Source of the DNA: Anaeromassilibacillus senegalensis
GTDB taxonomy: Bacteria > Bacillota > Clostridia > Oscillospirales > Acutalibacteraceae
Assembly (NCBI RefSeq): GCF_021531715.1
Contig: NZ_JAFBIT010000003.1
Span: 186,001 to 250,000, forward strand
Direction of reading: 5' to 3'
DNA length: 64,000 nucleotides
Of this stretch, positions 1 to 9,669 are shown piece after piece. The notes under the pieces were generated by a model. The model saw nothing but the letters and a program-made list of their open reading frames with translations, was not told the DNA's origin and did no database searches. The number at the start of each line of letters is the position of its first letter. Within the stretch, counting starts at the first letter, position 1. A program made the position numbers and the translations under genes.

Positions 1-1
1 G

Positions 2-97
2 AATACCGTCAGTGACGATGCCCGGGAGACCGCTTATGAAAAGATACGGAGGCTCATCCTCCATGACACAGAAATTTATCAGAAAAAAGCATCCTGA
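2..97 (+). CDS. C-terminal fragment of a small TnpW-like element protein (5' truncated)
   Basis: An open frame enters from the window edge and encodes 31 residues before a TGA stop. The tail, with a DDARETAYEKIRRLI core, resembles the C-termini of the small TnpW-type proteins found beside TnpX recombinases in Tn4451-like elements. That resemblance is from memory and only the tail is visible. It lies 70 bp upstream of the recombinase on the same strand, as expected for an element-encoded partner. No function is claimed. Confidence 0.4.
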   Translation, partial: NTVSDDARETAYEKIRRLILHDTEIYQKKAS

Positions 98-143
98 CGC
101 TTGATATTGCGGCAGTATAGAGCGAATATGAAGTACCGCTTGA

Positions 144-1850
<1,707 letters not shown>

Positions 1851-1970
1851 TCCGGGATTGCGTATCCCTAAGTTGCACCACTAAAAGGGAGAGTGCGGTG
1901 CTGTACTGAGAGAGAAATAAAGGGAGCTGACGCTTGAGTCGGCTGAGAATGGCGTAGCCGCCTAAACCTG

Positions 1971-2013
1971 CAAATCCTCCATATGATCACACAGCGATCA
2001 TATGGAGGATTTG
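1971..2013. terminator. 18-bp perfect inverted repeat, terminator-like
   Basis: Positions 1971-1988 are exactly complementary to 1996-2013, with a 7-base loop. The arms begin CAAATCCTCC and end GGAGGATTTG, so on either strand the hairpin is followed by a short T-rich stretch. It may be a terminator left from a former neighbour, or the edge of the mobile element. Confidence 0.6.
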
Positions 2014-2090
2014 TTTGTATTCGCCTGAGTGACTTTGATGCGGTGGGCTAACCGGAAGCTATGGAAGGGAAAACTCTTTTGAGAAAGTTC

Positions 2091-2119
2091 TTGACATTTA
2101 TTCTTTAATGATATATTAT
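2091..2119 (+). promoter_or_regulatory. Promoter of the Fur-family gene
   Basis: TTGACA at 2091-2096, a 17-bp spacer, and TATTAT at 2114-2119. Confidence 0.85.
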
Positions 2120-2123
2120 ATCA
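2109..2123. promoter_or_regulatory. 7-1-7 Fur/PerR-type operator over the -10 box
   Basis: TGATATA, one base, then TATATCA: a perfect 7-1-7 inverted repeat. This is the layout of Fur and PerR boxes in Bacillus. It covers the -10 box of the regulator's own promoter, so binding would block transcription and give autoregulation. Confidence 0.7.
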
Positions 2124-2154
2124 ATAAAGGATCAATATAAATTAGGTGAGAGCT

Positions 2155-2556
2155 ATGGCAAAACGGAATACTATCCAGCGTTCTTTAGTCTTGGAGGCAG
2201 TGAATAAATTGCATTGCCATGCCACAGCAGATGAGATTTATGAAGAAATCATCAAAGAGCATCCAACGATCAGCAAGGCAACCATATATCGCAATCTGAA
2301 AGTGTTATCTGAGTTGGGCGAAATCCGACGGCTTGAGATCCCTGGGAGCGCCGACCGTTACGACCATATCAGTCGCAACCACTGTCATGTAAAATGCAAA
2401 GTATGCGAGCGCGTCTTCGATGTGGACATGGATTTTGTCGACGGTCTCGAAAGCGGGATCCGGGATACCCACGGATTTGACTTCACCGGTTATGACATCA
2501 TTTTTCATGGTGTCTGCCCAGAATGCAAAAAGAAAAAGGATCACACCGAGGAATAG
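2155..2556 (+). CDS. Fur-family metalloregulator, PerR-like
   Basis: A 133-residue DNA-binding repressor with an N-terminal winged helix (residues about 8-75, including SKATIYRNLKVL) and a C-terminal metal-binding dimer domain. Two structural-zinc pairs, CKVC and CPEC, are present. The regulatory-site pattern RYDH...NHCHVKC...VDMD keeps the Asp-His-His-Asp arrangement seen in PerR, so peroxide or iron sensing is the best guess, but Fur or Zur cannot be excluded. ATG at 2155 is preferred because AGGTGAG lies just upstream; an in-frame GTG at 2146 overlaps that site. The gene is followed 63 bp later by a PTPS-fold gene, probably in the same transcript. Confidence 0.88.
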   Translation: MAKRNTIQRSLVLEAVNKLHCHATADEIYEEIIKEHPTISKATIYRNLKVLSELGEIRRLEIPGSADRYDHISRNHCHVKCKVCERVFDVDMDFVDGLESGIRDTHGFDFTGYDIIFHGVCPECKKKKDHTEE

Positions 2557-2619
2557 CCAATTTCGGAAAAGGCGCGGGAATGAGCGTTTTTCATAAATCA
2601 ATTTTCAAGGAGGAGTATC

Positions 2620-3186
2620 ATGAGAAGTATTACGAAGTTAGACCTGCAGTACGCACACCGTTTTTATGGTTTCAAAGGAGAGGCCCAGTATCTGCATGGA
2701 CATACCGGCGTTCTGACCATTGAAGTCGAGGACACAGTCGAACCGGGCGTGAATATGGTTTTCCCCTGCAACGAAATTCAGAAGACGGCATGGGAGGTAC
2801 TGAAGAATTTTGACCATGCCCTGATCCTGCGGGAAGATGATCCGCTGCTGCCTGCAATCCTGAAAGTCTACGAAGAGCAGGGTATCAAGGATGGCGCCCC
2901 CACCAACAAGATGAAGGGCCCCGCGTTCCAGACCGAGCTTGCCACCGCTTACCCTGCGTGCCGTCTGGTCGTAACGAAAGAGACCATGACCGTTGAGGGC
3001 ATGATCAAAATCGTCTATAATCTTCTGAAGGACAAGCTGAATATCGCCAAGCTGACTTTCACCAGCGGCGTGAATGCTGCATCCCAGGAATACAAGCCGG
3101 AGGGCACGAAGGATCGCTGCCCCCTGTGCGGCATTGCTCTGAACGAAAAAGGTGTATGCCCGAAGTGTGGGTACAAGAAGCAATAA
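2620..3186 (+). CDS. Divergent 6-pyruvoyl-tetrahydropterin synthase/QueD-fold protein with C-terminal zinc ribbon
   Basis: A 188-residue protein of the PTPS/QueD fold. HRF and LHGHTG supply the three zinc-binding histidines, and FDHALIL and TVEG match later family motifs. The usual catalytic Cys, three residues before LHGH, is Ala here, and the usual D-F after the first beta strands is replaced (VFPCNEI). A rubredoxin-like zinc ribbon (CPLC...CPKC) is added at the C-terminus. A normal QueD reaction (7-cabohydroxy-type pterin formation for queuosine) is therefore doubtful. It sits behind the Fur-family gene with an AAGGAGG site, suggesting metal- or peroxide-linked control. No other queuosine gene is in the window except gluQRS far downstream. 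Confidence 0.75.
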   Translation: MRSITKLDLQYAHRFYGFKGEAQYLHGHTGVLTIEVEDTVEPGVNMVFPCNEIQKTAWEVLKNFDHALILREDDPLLPAILKVYEEQGIKDGAPTNKMKGPAFQTELATAYPACRLVVTKETMTVEGMIKIVYNLLKDKLNIAKLTFTSGVNAASQEYKPEGTKDRCPLCGIALNEKGVCPKCGYKKQ

Positions 3187-3200
3187 TTTCTATGTACAAA

Positions 3201-3244
3201 AGCAGAACGTCCGAAGAGTCCGCAGATTCTTCGGGCGTTCTGCT
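3201..3244 (+). terminator. Hairpin after the PTPS-like gene
   Basis: A 17-bp stem with one G-U pair (3201-3217 with 3228-3244). The T tract behind it is poor, so termination may be partial. Confidence 0.55.
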
Positions 3245-3334
3245 TGTAGTCAACCAGCAGCTTTTTCGCCATACTGTTTTATGAGCACCGGTGTAACGGC
3301 GGGAGGTTTTTTCGGGCAAAACAGGAAAGATGTA

Positions 3335-3363
3335 TTGCACGACGGTGTAAAACATGCTATGAT
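3335..3363 (+). promoter_or_regulatory. Promoter of glyQS
   Basis: TTGCAC at 3335-3340, a 17-bp spacer, and TATGAT at 3358-3363. The 50-base leader is too short for a T-box and no T-box core is present. Confidence 0.8.
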
Positions 3364-3412
3364 GAATAAATCACAAAACGCCGCAGCCAGCGGCGCGAAA
3401 GGAGTTCTTTCA

Positions 3413-4804
3413 ATGAAAGCAGTTTTAAAGCCTGAAGAAAAGTCGATGGAGAAAATCGTCGCGCTCTGCAAGACACGGGGCTTCATCTTCCCCGGCAGCG
3501 ACATTTACGGCGGTCTCGCCAACACATGGGACTACGGTCCGCTCGGCGCAAGGCTGAAGAACAATGTCAAGGATACATGGAGAAAGCGCTTCATTCAGGA
3601 GCGCAAAAACAGCTATGAGGTGGATGCGGATATTCTGATGCACCCGAGAGTCTGGGAGGCGAGCGGCCACGTGGCGTCCTTCTCCGACCCGCTGCTCGAC
3701 TGCAAGGAGTGCAAGATGCGCCACCGCGCGGACAACCTGATCGACGACTTCGATCCGAACGCGCATGCCGACGGCATGACGAAGGAGGAGATGTTCCAGT
3801 ACATCAAGGATCATCACATCCCCTGCCCGAATTGCGGCAAGCACAATTTCACCGACATCCGCGAATTCAACCTGATGTTCCAGACATTCCGCGGCGTCAC
3901 GAACAACAATAAGAGCATCATTTACCTGCGCCCCGAAAACGCGCAGGGCGAATATGTCAACTTCCTGAACGTCCAGCGCACGATGCGCGCGAAGCTGCCG
4001 TTCAGCATCGGCCAGATCGGCAAGGCGTTCCGCAATGAGATCACCCCGGGCAATTTCACGTTCCGCACGATCGAGTTCGAGCAGATGGAGTTCCAGACCT
4101 TCTGTAAGGAGGGCACGGACACCGAGCTGTACGACTACTTCAAGGCGTACGGCAAGCAGTATTTTGAGGATCTCGGCCTGCCCGCCGAGCATCTGCGCTT
4201 CCACGACCACGAGAAGCTTGCGCATTACGCGAAGGCGGCGTGCGACATCGAGTTCCTGTTCCCGTTCGGCTGGGGCGAGATCAACGGCACGCACAACCGC
4301 ACGAACTTCGACCTCACGCGCCACCAGGAGTACAGCGGTCAGAAGATGGAATACCTCGATCCCGAAACGAACGAGAAGTTCATCCCGTTCATCATCGAAT
4401 CCACCTACGGTCTCGACCGCACGGTGCTCGCGCTGCTCTCCGAGGCGTATGACGAGGAAGTGCTCGACGCGGAAAAGAACGACGTCCGCGTGGTGCTCCG
4501 CCTGAATCCCGCCGTCGCGCCGTACAAGGCTGCGGTACTGCCGCTCTCGAAGAAGCTCTCCGGTCCGGCGCTCGAGGTTTACAACCGCCTCGCGAAGAAA
4601 TTCATGGTCGATTTCGACGAAACCGGCTCGATCGGCAAGCGCTACCGCCGCGAAGATGAGATCGGCACGCCGTTCTGCATCACGTACGATTTCGACAGCG
4701 AAAACGACGGCTGCGTGACCATCCGCGACCGCGACACGATGGCGCAGGAGCGCGTGAAGATCGACGAGCTCGAAGCGTACATCGCCGCCAGAATCGAATT
4801 CTGA
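3413..4804 (+). CDS. glyQS: Glycyl-tRNA synthetase, single-chain dimeric type
   Basis: A class II aminoacyl-tRNA synthetase of 463 residues that charges tRNA-Gly. It is the alpha2 type rather than the alpha2-beta2 type. The N-terminus FIFPGSDIYGGLANTWDYGPLG is characteristic, and the zinc-type cysteines CKEC and CPNC lie in the insertion. The class II motif 2 region shows FRNEITPGNFTFRTIEFEQMEF, with motif 3 at STYGLDRT; the C-terminal anticodon-binding domain follows from about 370. The frame is open further upstream, but ATG at 3413 has AAAGGAG before it and matches the family N-terminus. It stands alone with its own promoter and terminator. Confidence 0.97.
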   Translation: MKAVLKPEEKSMEKIVALCKTRGFIFPGSDIYGGLANTWDYGPLGARLKNNVKDTWRKRFIQERKNSYEVDADILMHPRVWEASGHVASFSDPLLDCKECKMRHRADNLIDDFDPNAHADGMTKEEMFQYIKDHHIPCPNCGKHNFTDIREFNLMFQTFRGVTNNNKSIIYLRPENAQGEYVNFLNVQRTMRAKLPFSIGQIGKAFRNEITPGNFTFRTIEFEQMEFQTFCKEGTDTELYDYFKAYGKQYFEDLGLPAEHLRFHDHEKLAHYAKAACDIEFLFPFGWGEINGTHNRTNFDLTRHQEYSGQKMEYLDPETNEKFIPFIIESTYGLDRTVLALLSEAYDEEVLDAEKNDVRVVLRLNPAVAPYKAAVLPLSKKLSGPALEVYNRLAKKFMVDFDETGSIGKRYRREDEIGTPFCITYDFDSENDGCVTIRDRDTMAQERVKIDELEAYIAARIEF

Positions 4805-4824
4805 TTTCACATAAAGACAATAAG

Positions 4825-4867
4825 AAAACCGATTGTTCCGCAAATACACGGAGCAATCGGTTTTTTT
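4825..4867 (+). terminator. Terminator between glyQS and the symporter
   Basis: A 16-bp stem with one G-U pair (4825-4840 with 4849-4864) is followed by a long T run on the plus strand and an A-rich start on the other, so it probably serves both convergent genes. Confidence 0.88.
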
Positions 4868-4878
4868 GATGCAGTTGA

Positions 4879-6417
4879 TTAGTCGCGCGGGGCGGTGTCC
4901 CATGTGCAGCGGCTCACGGGCGCCTTCTTGCGTTTCGCGACGATGCGCACGATAAATCCGCTCAGGAACACGAGCGCCGTCATCAGCCAGCCGCCGATGA
5001 GATTCGCGGTCAGGCTGTAGCCGTCGGCGGAGCCGTAAATGCCGCCGTTGGTGACGAAGAGATCGACGACGTTCCAGACAAACAGAACGGAGAGCAGAAC
5101 CGGCGCGGCAAATTTCAGCGAGAACTTGAACCACCAGCCGGGCATTTTGAAGCTCCTCGTGTTCAGGTTGATCTCATCGAGCACCTTTGCGGTCTTGAAG
5201 CACCAGCCGACCGCGAGCGGCTCGAGAATGCCGACGATGATCAGGTTGAAGTTGTTGCACCAGTGGTCGACGATGTCGAGCCAGGCGAGGCCAGCGCCCG
5301 TGACGAACCACAGCGAGATCACGCCGGAGATCGTGCAGGTCCAGATTGTGACCTTCTTCTTCGGCAGGGAGAACTTGTCCGAAACCGCCGTGGAAACGCC
5401 CTCCACGATCGAGAAAGCGGAGTCGATCGCGAGCGTGCAGAGGCAGAAGTAGAAAATGAAGGCGAAGATCGCGTTGAAGACGCCGCTGCCCGAGAGGTTG
5501 ACGATCGCCATCGGATAGATCATGAACGCCGTGCCGATGCCGGAGGTGCTCATGTCTGCGGTCGTCATGCCCGTGCCGTACATCGTCGTGAAGAGCACGA
5601 CGCCGGAGAGCACGCTGATCGCGAGGTCGGAGAACGCGATGATAATCGAATCGAGCGCGATGTTCGTGTCCTTGTCAATGAACGAGCCGTAGGCGATCAT
5701 AATCGCCATCATGATCGAGAGCGAGTAGAACACCTGCCCGATGGCCTCCACCCAGAGGTTCGGGTTCGAGAGCGCGGAGAAATTCGGCACGAAGAGCGTG
5801 CGGATGCCCTCCATCGCGCCGGGCATCGTGAAGCCCTTCACGGCCATGATCACAAGGCAGAGCACCGGCAGGAACACCGTGTATTTCACGACCTTGCCGA
5901 CGCTGTGCGCGCCGTTGCGGATGCAGAAGTAGATGAGGCCCCATGCGACGACGAGACAGCCCACGACCGGCCAGGAGATCGTGCCATAGCCGCTTGTGGT
6001 GCCGGTTGTCTTGATCAGCTCGGCCCACACGCCGGACGCCGCCTCGCTGTTGCCGGTCAGTGGCGCGAATTTGAACGCGCAGACCGCCATCAGGATAACC
6101 CACGCGAAAACGACCGCATAGTAAATCTCGATAAAGAACGCGTTGGCCGTGGCCGCCCAGCCGAGCGGCTCAAATTTGCGGTTCATGCCGCCCAGCGCGC
6201 CGGGCGCGCCCTGCCGCATGTGGCGACCGATGGAAATTTCCATCATCAGAAGCGGAATGCCCATAATGAGCATGGCAAGGATGTAGATCAGCAGAAAAGC
6301 GCCGCCGCCGTATTTTGCCGCAAGTCCCGGGAAGCGCCATGCATTTCCGAGGCCCACCGCAGAGCCGACCGCAGCCAGAATAAAGGTTGAGCGCGAAGCC
6401 CATTTTTCTCTAGCCAT
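4879..6417 (-). CDS. Neurotransmitter:sodium symporter (NSS/SNF) family transporter
   Basis: A 512-residue membrane protein of the LeuT-fold NSS family, importing an amino acid or amine with sodium. The N-terminus carries the family signature in TM1 (GSAVGLGNAWRFPGLAAKYGGGAF), which supplies sodium and substrate contacts through the unwound helix. About twelve hydrophobic segments follow. The substrate cannot be told from sequence. ATG at 6417 is chosen because GGAGGG lies 6 bases upstream; the frame is open 19 codons further but without a site. It has its own promoter and stands alone, convergent with glyQS. Confidence 0.92.
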   Translation of the reverse strand: MAREKWASRSTFILAAVGSAVGLGNAWRFPGLAAKYGGGAFLLIYILAMLIMGIPLLMMEISIGRHMRQGAPGALGGMNRKFEPLGWAATANAFFIEIYYAVVFAWVILMAVCAFKFAPLTGNSEAASGVWAELIKTTGTTSGYGTISWPVVGCLVVAWGLIYFCIRNGAHSVGKVVKYTVFLPVLCLVIMAVKGFTMPGAMEGIRTLFVPNFSALSNPNLWVEAIGQVFYSLSIMMAIMIAYGSFIDKDTNIALDSIIIAFSDLAISVLSGVVLFTTMYGTGMTTADMSTSGIGTAFMIYPMAIVNLSGSGVFNAIFAFIFYFCLCTLAIDSAFSIVEGVSTAVSDKFSLPKKKVTIWTCTISGVISLWFVTGAGLAWLDIVDHWCNNFNLIIVGILEPLAVGWCFKTAKVLDEINLNTRSFKMPGWWFKFSLKFAAPVLLSVLFVWNVVDLFVTNGGIYGSADGYSLTANLIGGWLMTALVFLSGFIVRIVAKRKKAPVSRCTWDTAPRD

Positions 6418-6457
6418 TGTTACCCTCCAACATAAGTAAATATAAATTATGCATATT

Positions 6458-6485
6458 AGTATACTACAAAACACGCTGTTTTCAA
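6458..6485 (-). promoter_or_regulatory. Promoter of the NSS symporter
   Basis: Read on the minus strand: TTGAAA (6485-6480), a 16-bp spacer, TATACT (6463-6458). Confidence 0.72.
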
Positions 6486-6547
6486 TGGGTAATCGACACT
6501 TTTTTCATTGGAACACGGATTTTTTTCTGCGGGCGCTTTTGTGCAAT

Positions 6548-6577
6548 TTGACGTTGAATCCGCCCTCCGAATATGCT
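6548..6577 (+). promoter_or_regulatory. Promoter of the proline-rich membrane protein
   Basis: TTGACG at 6548-6553, an 18-bp spacer, and TATGCT at 6572-6577. Confidence 0.7.
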
Positions 6578-6640
6578 AAAATAACTTTACATATAGATGA
6601 ACGGAGCGGGAAAGCCGCACCGGAGAGGGAATGACGTATC

Positions 6641-7408
6641 ATGCAGATTTTGAAAAAGAGCCGGTGGCTCGCCGTTTTGGCGGTGCTGCTTTGCGTATGG
6701 CTGTGCTGCCCGGCGGTTGCCGCGGACGAGGCGGAGCCGGATGTGACCGCTTCGGAGGCGGGCGAGGAGACGTTTTTCGACGAGCTGAAAGCGGGAAACG
6801 GCGTGGGAACCACGCTGTTTGTGGCCGGACTCGCCTGCGTTGCTGCAGGCGCTGTGGGCATCCTGTGCCTGATCGTCTGGCAGAAGGCGTCCAGCAGACG
6901 CGACCGCGCTGCGGAGGACCGCGAGGATATCTTTGACGAGATCGCGCAGGCGGAGCAGCGCAACCGCAGAAAGCGCGAGGCGGAACGCCAGGCGCGCGAA
7001 TACGAGGAGCGGATCGCCGCACGCGAGGCGGATCGCGCCCCACGTCCCACGGAGAGAAAGTACGACCCGTACAGCGTGACCGGCGAGGTGCCGCTCGTAC
7101 CCGACCGCGCGGACTATACCGTGGAGCGCCCGATCGTGCCGACAACGCCGGTTTCCATGCAGCCGAACGCCGCGCAGCGTCCGAAGCGTCCCGCGCCGAA
7201 GCCGGCCGTGCAGCCAAAACCCGCAGCTCCTGCAAAACCGGCGGAACAAAAGCCCGTGGCACCCAAGCCCGCCGAGCCAAAACCCGCCCCGGCACCTGCC
7301 GCGTCGAAGCCCGCGCCCGCGCGGAAATTCGACCTCGACGACATCCTGCGCGAGGTGCGCGAGAACAACGCGCAGAAGAATGCGCAGCAAAAAGACGTAC
7401 AGCAATAA
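6641..7408 (+). CDS. Membrane protein with signal peptide and proline/alanine/lysine-rich tail
   Basis: A 255-residue protein with no family that I recognise. Residues 1-28 form a signal peptide (ends AVAADEAE). A second hydrophobic helix at about 57-82 anchors the rest in the membrane. After it come a highly charged, likely coiled segment (about 83-130, RRDRAAEDREDIF), a linker, and a long PAKP/PAPKP-repeat tail (about 180-232). The last 25 residues return to a structured-looking FDLDDILREVREN motif. The layout suggests an outer loop, one anchor and a long flexible cytoplasmic arm ending in a small docking helix. A terminator follows directly. Confidence 0.75.
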   Translation: MQILKKSRWLAVLAVLLCVWLCCPAVAADEAEPDVTASEAGEETFFDELKAGNGVGTTLFVAGLACVAAGAVGILCLIVWQKASSRRDRAAEDREDIFDEIAQAEQRNRRKREAERQAREYEERIAAREADRAPRPTERKYDPYSVTGEVPLVPDRADYTVERPIVPTTPVSMQPNAAQRPKRPAPKPAVQPKPAAPAKPAEQKPVAPKPAEPKPAPAPAASKPAPARKFDLDDILREVRENNAQKNAQQKDVQQ

Positions 7409-7414
7409 AAAAAC

Positions 7415-7455
7415 CAACAGCCACTTACCGGAAAATCCGGCGGGTGGCTGTTTTG
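7415..7455 (+). terminator. Terminator of the proline-rich protein gene
   Basis: A stem formed by the ACAGCCAC and GTGGCTGT arms, with CCGG/CCGG inside, followed by TTTT. Confidence 0.7.
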
Positions 7456-7728
7456 CGTGAGTACAGAGCGGGGACAGCAGGGACGGTAAAATACACAGCG
7501 AGAACATGCTGTCCCCATCACGCATCCTTTATCATCTAAAGCCTCATAAGCCTCCCTCTTTGAGGGAGGTGGCACGCGAAGCGTGACGGAAGGAGTGAAA
7601 ACAGAAGCGAGCTGATCATACTCCCGCTGTCCGTTTTACGGGCATCCTCCTCAAGGAGGGGATACATAAAAATATTTGATTGCTCCCTCGGGGCGGAAGT
7701 CCTTTCACGATCAATGATGAATGATACA
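7456..7728. repeat. Intergenic repeat cluster with REP-like palindromes
   Basis: No gene. A 10-bp inverted repeat (7470-7479 with 7507-7516, GGGGACAGCA type) comes first. A palindrome CCTCCCTC-TTT-GAGGGAGG at 7551-7569 is followed at once by a smaller CACGC/GCGTG hairpin, and then by a second CCTCC/GGAGG hairpin near 7648-7660. This kind of CCTCCCTC...GAGGGAGG block looks like the interspersed repeats seen between genes in gut Clostridia (recalled, not searched). It lies between convergent genes. Confidence 0.6.
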
Positions 7729-8820
7729 TTACGCCCGATAGTAAGCCAGCAGCAGATCGACCATGCGGCCGTAGGAGCGCACGCCGTTTGCCTGTCCGTT
7801 GGCTTTCAGGTAGGCGTCGTTGACCTTATTCGAGACCTCGGCGACCGGCGTATCATATCGCTTCCAGTACGCATTGTTCGACTGCACGTCGCGGCGGAGT
7901 GCGTCGCTTTTCAATGCGTCCACCTCTTTCCACAGCTCGAGGTCGGCGGAAAACAGCGCATTTGTGGCGTTTACCATCGCGAGGTATGCGCCGCTGTACC
8001 GGAAATCCGCGTTGTCGCTGCGGATGCAGGCGAGGAACGCGATGAAGTTTGCCTCGTCCTCGCGCATGTAGCCCGAAAGGTGCGAAAGCTCGTGGCACAT
8101 CGTGACCGGAACCAGAACGTCGTCCATGTGGACGTTGACGTTCGCCTCAAACGTGAACGGGCAGTAGATGCCGCTGATGTCGAGGTACGACATGACCTCC
8201 GAGAAGAAAACGGGCTTCGGCGTGCCGGTCGTGTACAGCGTTGGGTAGTCGGGGTGCAGATCGTTGAAGATGGATTTCGCGGCTTTTGCGTCGGCCCATA
8301 CGCTTTCTGAGAGCGTGAACACGCCGTTTTCGTCCTCCGCGACGTCCTCGCGCAGGGCGTTCGCGGTCTCGGTCAGCGCGACGCAGAGGTCGTAAAGCTC
8401 CTCGACGGAGGAATCACGCACCTCGAGGCCGCTCACGGCGGCGAACGGGTAGCGCCGGTGGTTCGTGCCGTAGTTTGTCACGCAGAGAAACGCGATGCAC
8501 ACGGCGATCAGCAGCGGGACGGACAGAAACCGCACCAGCCGCTCAAAACGGTTCTCGCCGTACCGGACGAGCCGGTAGATGTTCCGTGCGAGGTAGACGA
8601 GCAGAAACACGGCGAGCGCGATGAGGCACAGCTCGCCGAGCGAAAACGGCAGGATTCCGGTCAGCGCGGAGAAAAACTCCGCGTAGAGCGGGTAAACCGT
8701 CACGGCGTACCATTCGGCAAAATCCGGCGAGGACTTCGCCATGAAATCGAGCGCAAACGCCGCGGGCAGCAAAAGCAAGAGCCAGAAGCGGCGCAGCTGA
8801 AAGGCGCGCAGATACTTCAT
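7729..8820 (-). CDS. DUF3810-type membrane-anchored putative zinc metallopeptidase
   Basis: A 363-residue protein with three hydrophobic segments near the N-terminus (about 12-28, 52-72, 96-113) and a soluble outer domain. The sequence CHELSHLSGYMREDEANF carries an HExxH zinc motif plus a downstream Glu, as in gluzincin-like peptidases and DUF3810 proteins. Substrate and role are unknown; an envelope-facing protease is a fair inference. Its ATG overlaps the stop of the upstream small Cys-rich gene by four bases (ATGA), so the two are probably translated together. Confidence 0.8.
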   Translation of the reverse strand: MKYLRAFQLRRFWLLLLLPAAFALDFMAKSSPDFAEWYAVTVYPLYAEFFSALTGILPFSLGELCLIALAVFLLVYLARNIYRLVRYGENRFERLVRFLSVPLLIAVCIAFLCVTNYGTNHRRYPFAAVSGLEVRDSSVEELYDLCVALTETANALREDVAEDENGVFTLSESVWADAKAAKSIFNDLHPDYPTLYTTGTPKPVFFSEVMSYLDISGIYCPFTFEANVNVHMDDVLVPVTMCHELSHLSGYMREDEANFIAFLACIRSDNADFRYSGAYLAMVNATNALFSADLELWKEVDALKSDALRRDVQSNNAYWKRYDTPVAEVSNKVNDAYLKANGQANGVRSYGRMVDLLLAYYRA

Positions 8821-9047
8821 AGCTTGAAATCCTCGGCGGTGAACTGCCCGAGCTGCGGCTCGCCCTTCGGCTCGCGGCGCAGGGGGTCATATGTATAGCG
8901 CTTGCAGCAGCCGTTCTCCGGAAGCTGCCCGAGCAGGCATTTCGTGGTTCCCTGCGCGCTCACGCTGTGCGCGCAGTAGGCACAGCTCGGTGTGACGCGG
9001 CTGCCGAACAGCGCGCTGTCCTTCTTTTTCTTTTTGCGTCCGAACAA
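8817..9047 (-). CDS. Small cysteine-rich protein (possible metal-binding), TTG start
   Basis: A 76-residue protein with a lysine-rich start and a CAYCAHS...CLLG...CCKRY pattern that could bind a metal. I do not recognise a named family. The start is a TTG at 9047 with GGAGG nine bases upstream. It overlaps the DUF3810 gene by four bases and so forms a two-gene operon. An extended -10 (TGCTACAAT) lies about 50 bases upstream on the minus strand. Confidence 0.72.
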   Translation of the reverse strand: MFGRKKKKKDSALFGSRVTPSCAYCAHSVSAQGTTKCLLGQLPENGCCKRYTYDPLRREPKGEPQLGQFTAEDFKL

Positions 9048-9183
9048 GATGACATTCCTCCGGTTCCTTTGATACGCCTATTGTAGCATCTTGCCGCCCG
9101 AATTTCCACAATGAATTTGTGAATATGCGCGACAACCGCAGGGGAATATGGTATACTGGAAAAAACAGGCGGGAGGAATAGAT

Positions 9184-9663
9184 ATGGTTACGCTGAGAAA
9201 GGTCGATCTGAGCAATATCTGGGCGGTTCTGGAGCTGTCCGTCGATGAAACGCAGAAAAGTTTCGTCGCGGACAACGCGGCGAGCATCCTCGAGGCGTAC
9301 GCGACGCAGGCCTCGGGCTTTACGGCGCTGCCGTTTGGCATTTACGAGGACGAAACGCCGGTGGGGTTTGTGATGTTCGGCTATGATGCGCTCGGCGACG
9401 AGGACGAGCCGAAGGTCGCCGTGAAGAATTACTGCATCTGGCGGTTTATGATCGACCGCCGCTTTCAGGGGCGCGGGCTCGGCAAGACGGCGCTCGCCGT
9501 GTCGCTCGATTACCTGCGCACAAGGCCGTGCGGCGAGGCGGCGCAGTGCTGGCTGTCGTATGAGCCGGAAAATGCCGCCGCGCGGGCGCTGTACCATGCG
9601 GCCGGATTTCACGAGAACGGAGAAATATGCGGCGGGGAGATCGTCGCGGTGCTCGATCTGTAA
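9184..9663 (+). CDS. GNAT-family N-acetyltransferase, polyamine-acetyltransferase-like
   Basis: A 159-residue acetyl-CoA-dependent acetyltransferase. The acetyl-CoA loop is RFQGRGLGKTAL, and the end ENAAARALYHAAGFHENGE is typical of GNAT enzymes. The overall pattern (VGFVMFGYD, YCIWRFMIDRRFQGRG) is like BltD/PaiA-type spermidine acetyltransferases, but the substrate is not proven. ATG at 9184 has GGGAGG upstream; an earlier in-frame start at 9148 overlaps the -10 box TATACT (9152-9157) and is rejected. Confidence 0.87.
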   Translation: MVTLRKVDLSNIWAVLELSVDETQKSFVADNAASILEAYATQASGFTALPFGIYEDETPVGFVMFGYDALGDEDEPKVAVKNYCIWRFMIDRRFQGRGLGKTALAVSLDYLRTRPCGEAAQCWLSYEPENAAARALYHAAGFHENGEICGGEIVAVLDL

Positions 9664-9669
9664 CAGGCG

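Noticed and set aside
1880-1975. A segment with CTGAGAGAG and later AACCTG that recalls a TPP riboswitch
   Set aside because: The conserved blocks are in the wrong order and distance, the second helix and the GCGTAGGGA end are missing, and the next gene is a Fur regulator.
3245-3412. T-box leader before glyQS
   Set aside because: Transcription should start about 45 bases before the gene; no specifier stem or T-box core is present. The same holds for proS.
3425-5134. Long antisense open frame opposite glyQS
   Set aside because: It is a shadow of GC-rich coding; its translation is charged and repetitive with no family pattern, while glyQS is certain.
7469-7516. Terminator formed by the GGGGACAGCA inverted repeat
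   Set aside because: The arms are 27 bases apart and no T run follows; it is treated as part of the repeat cluster.
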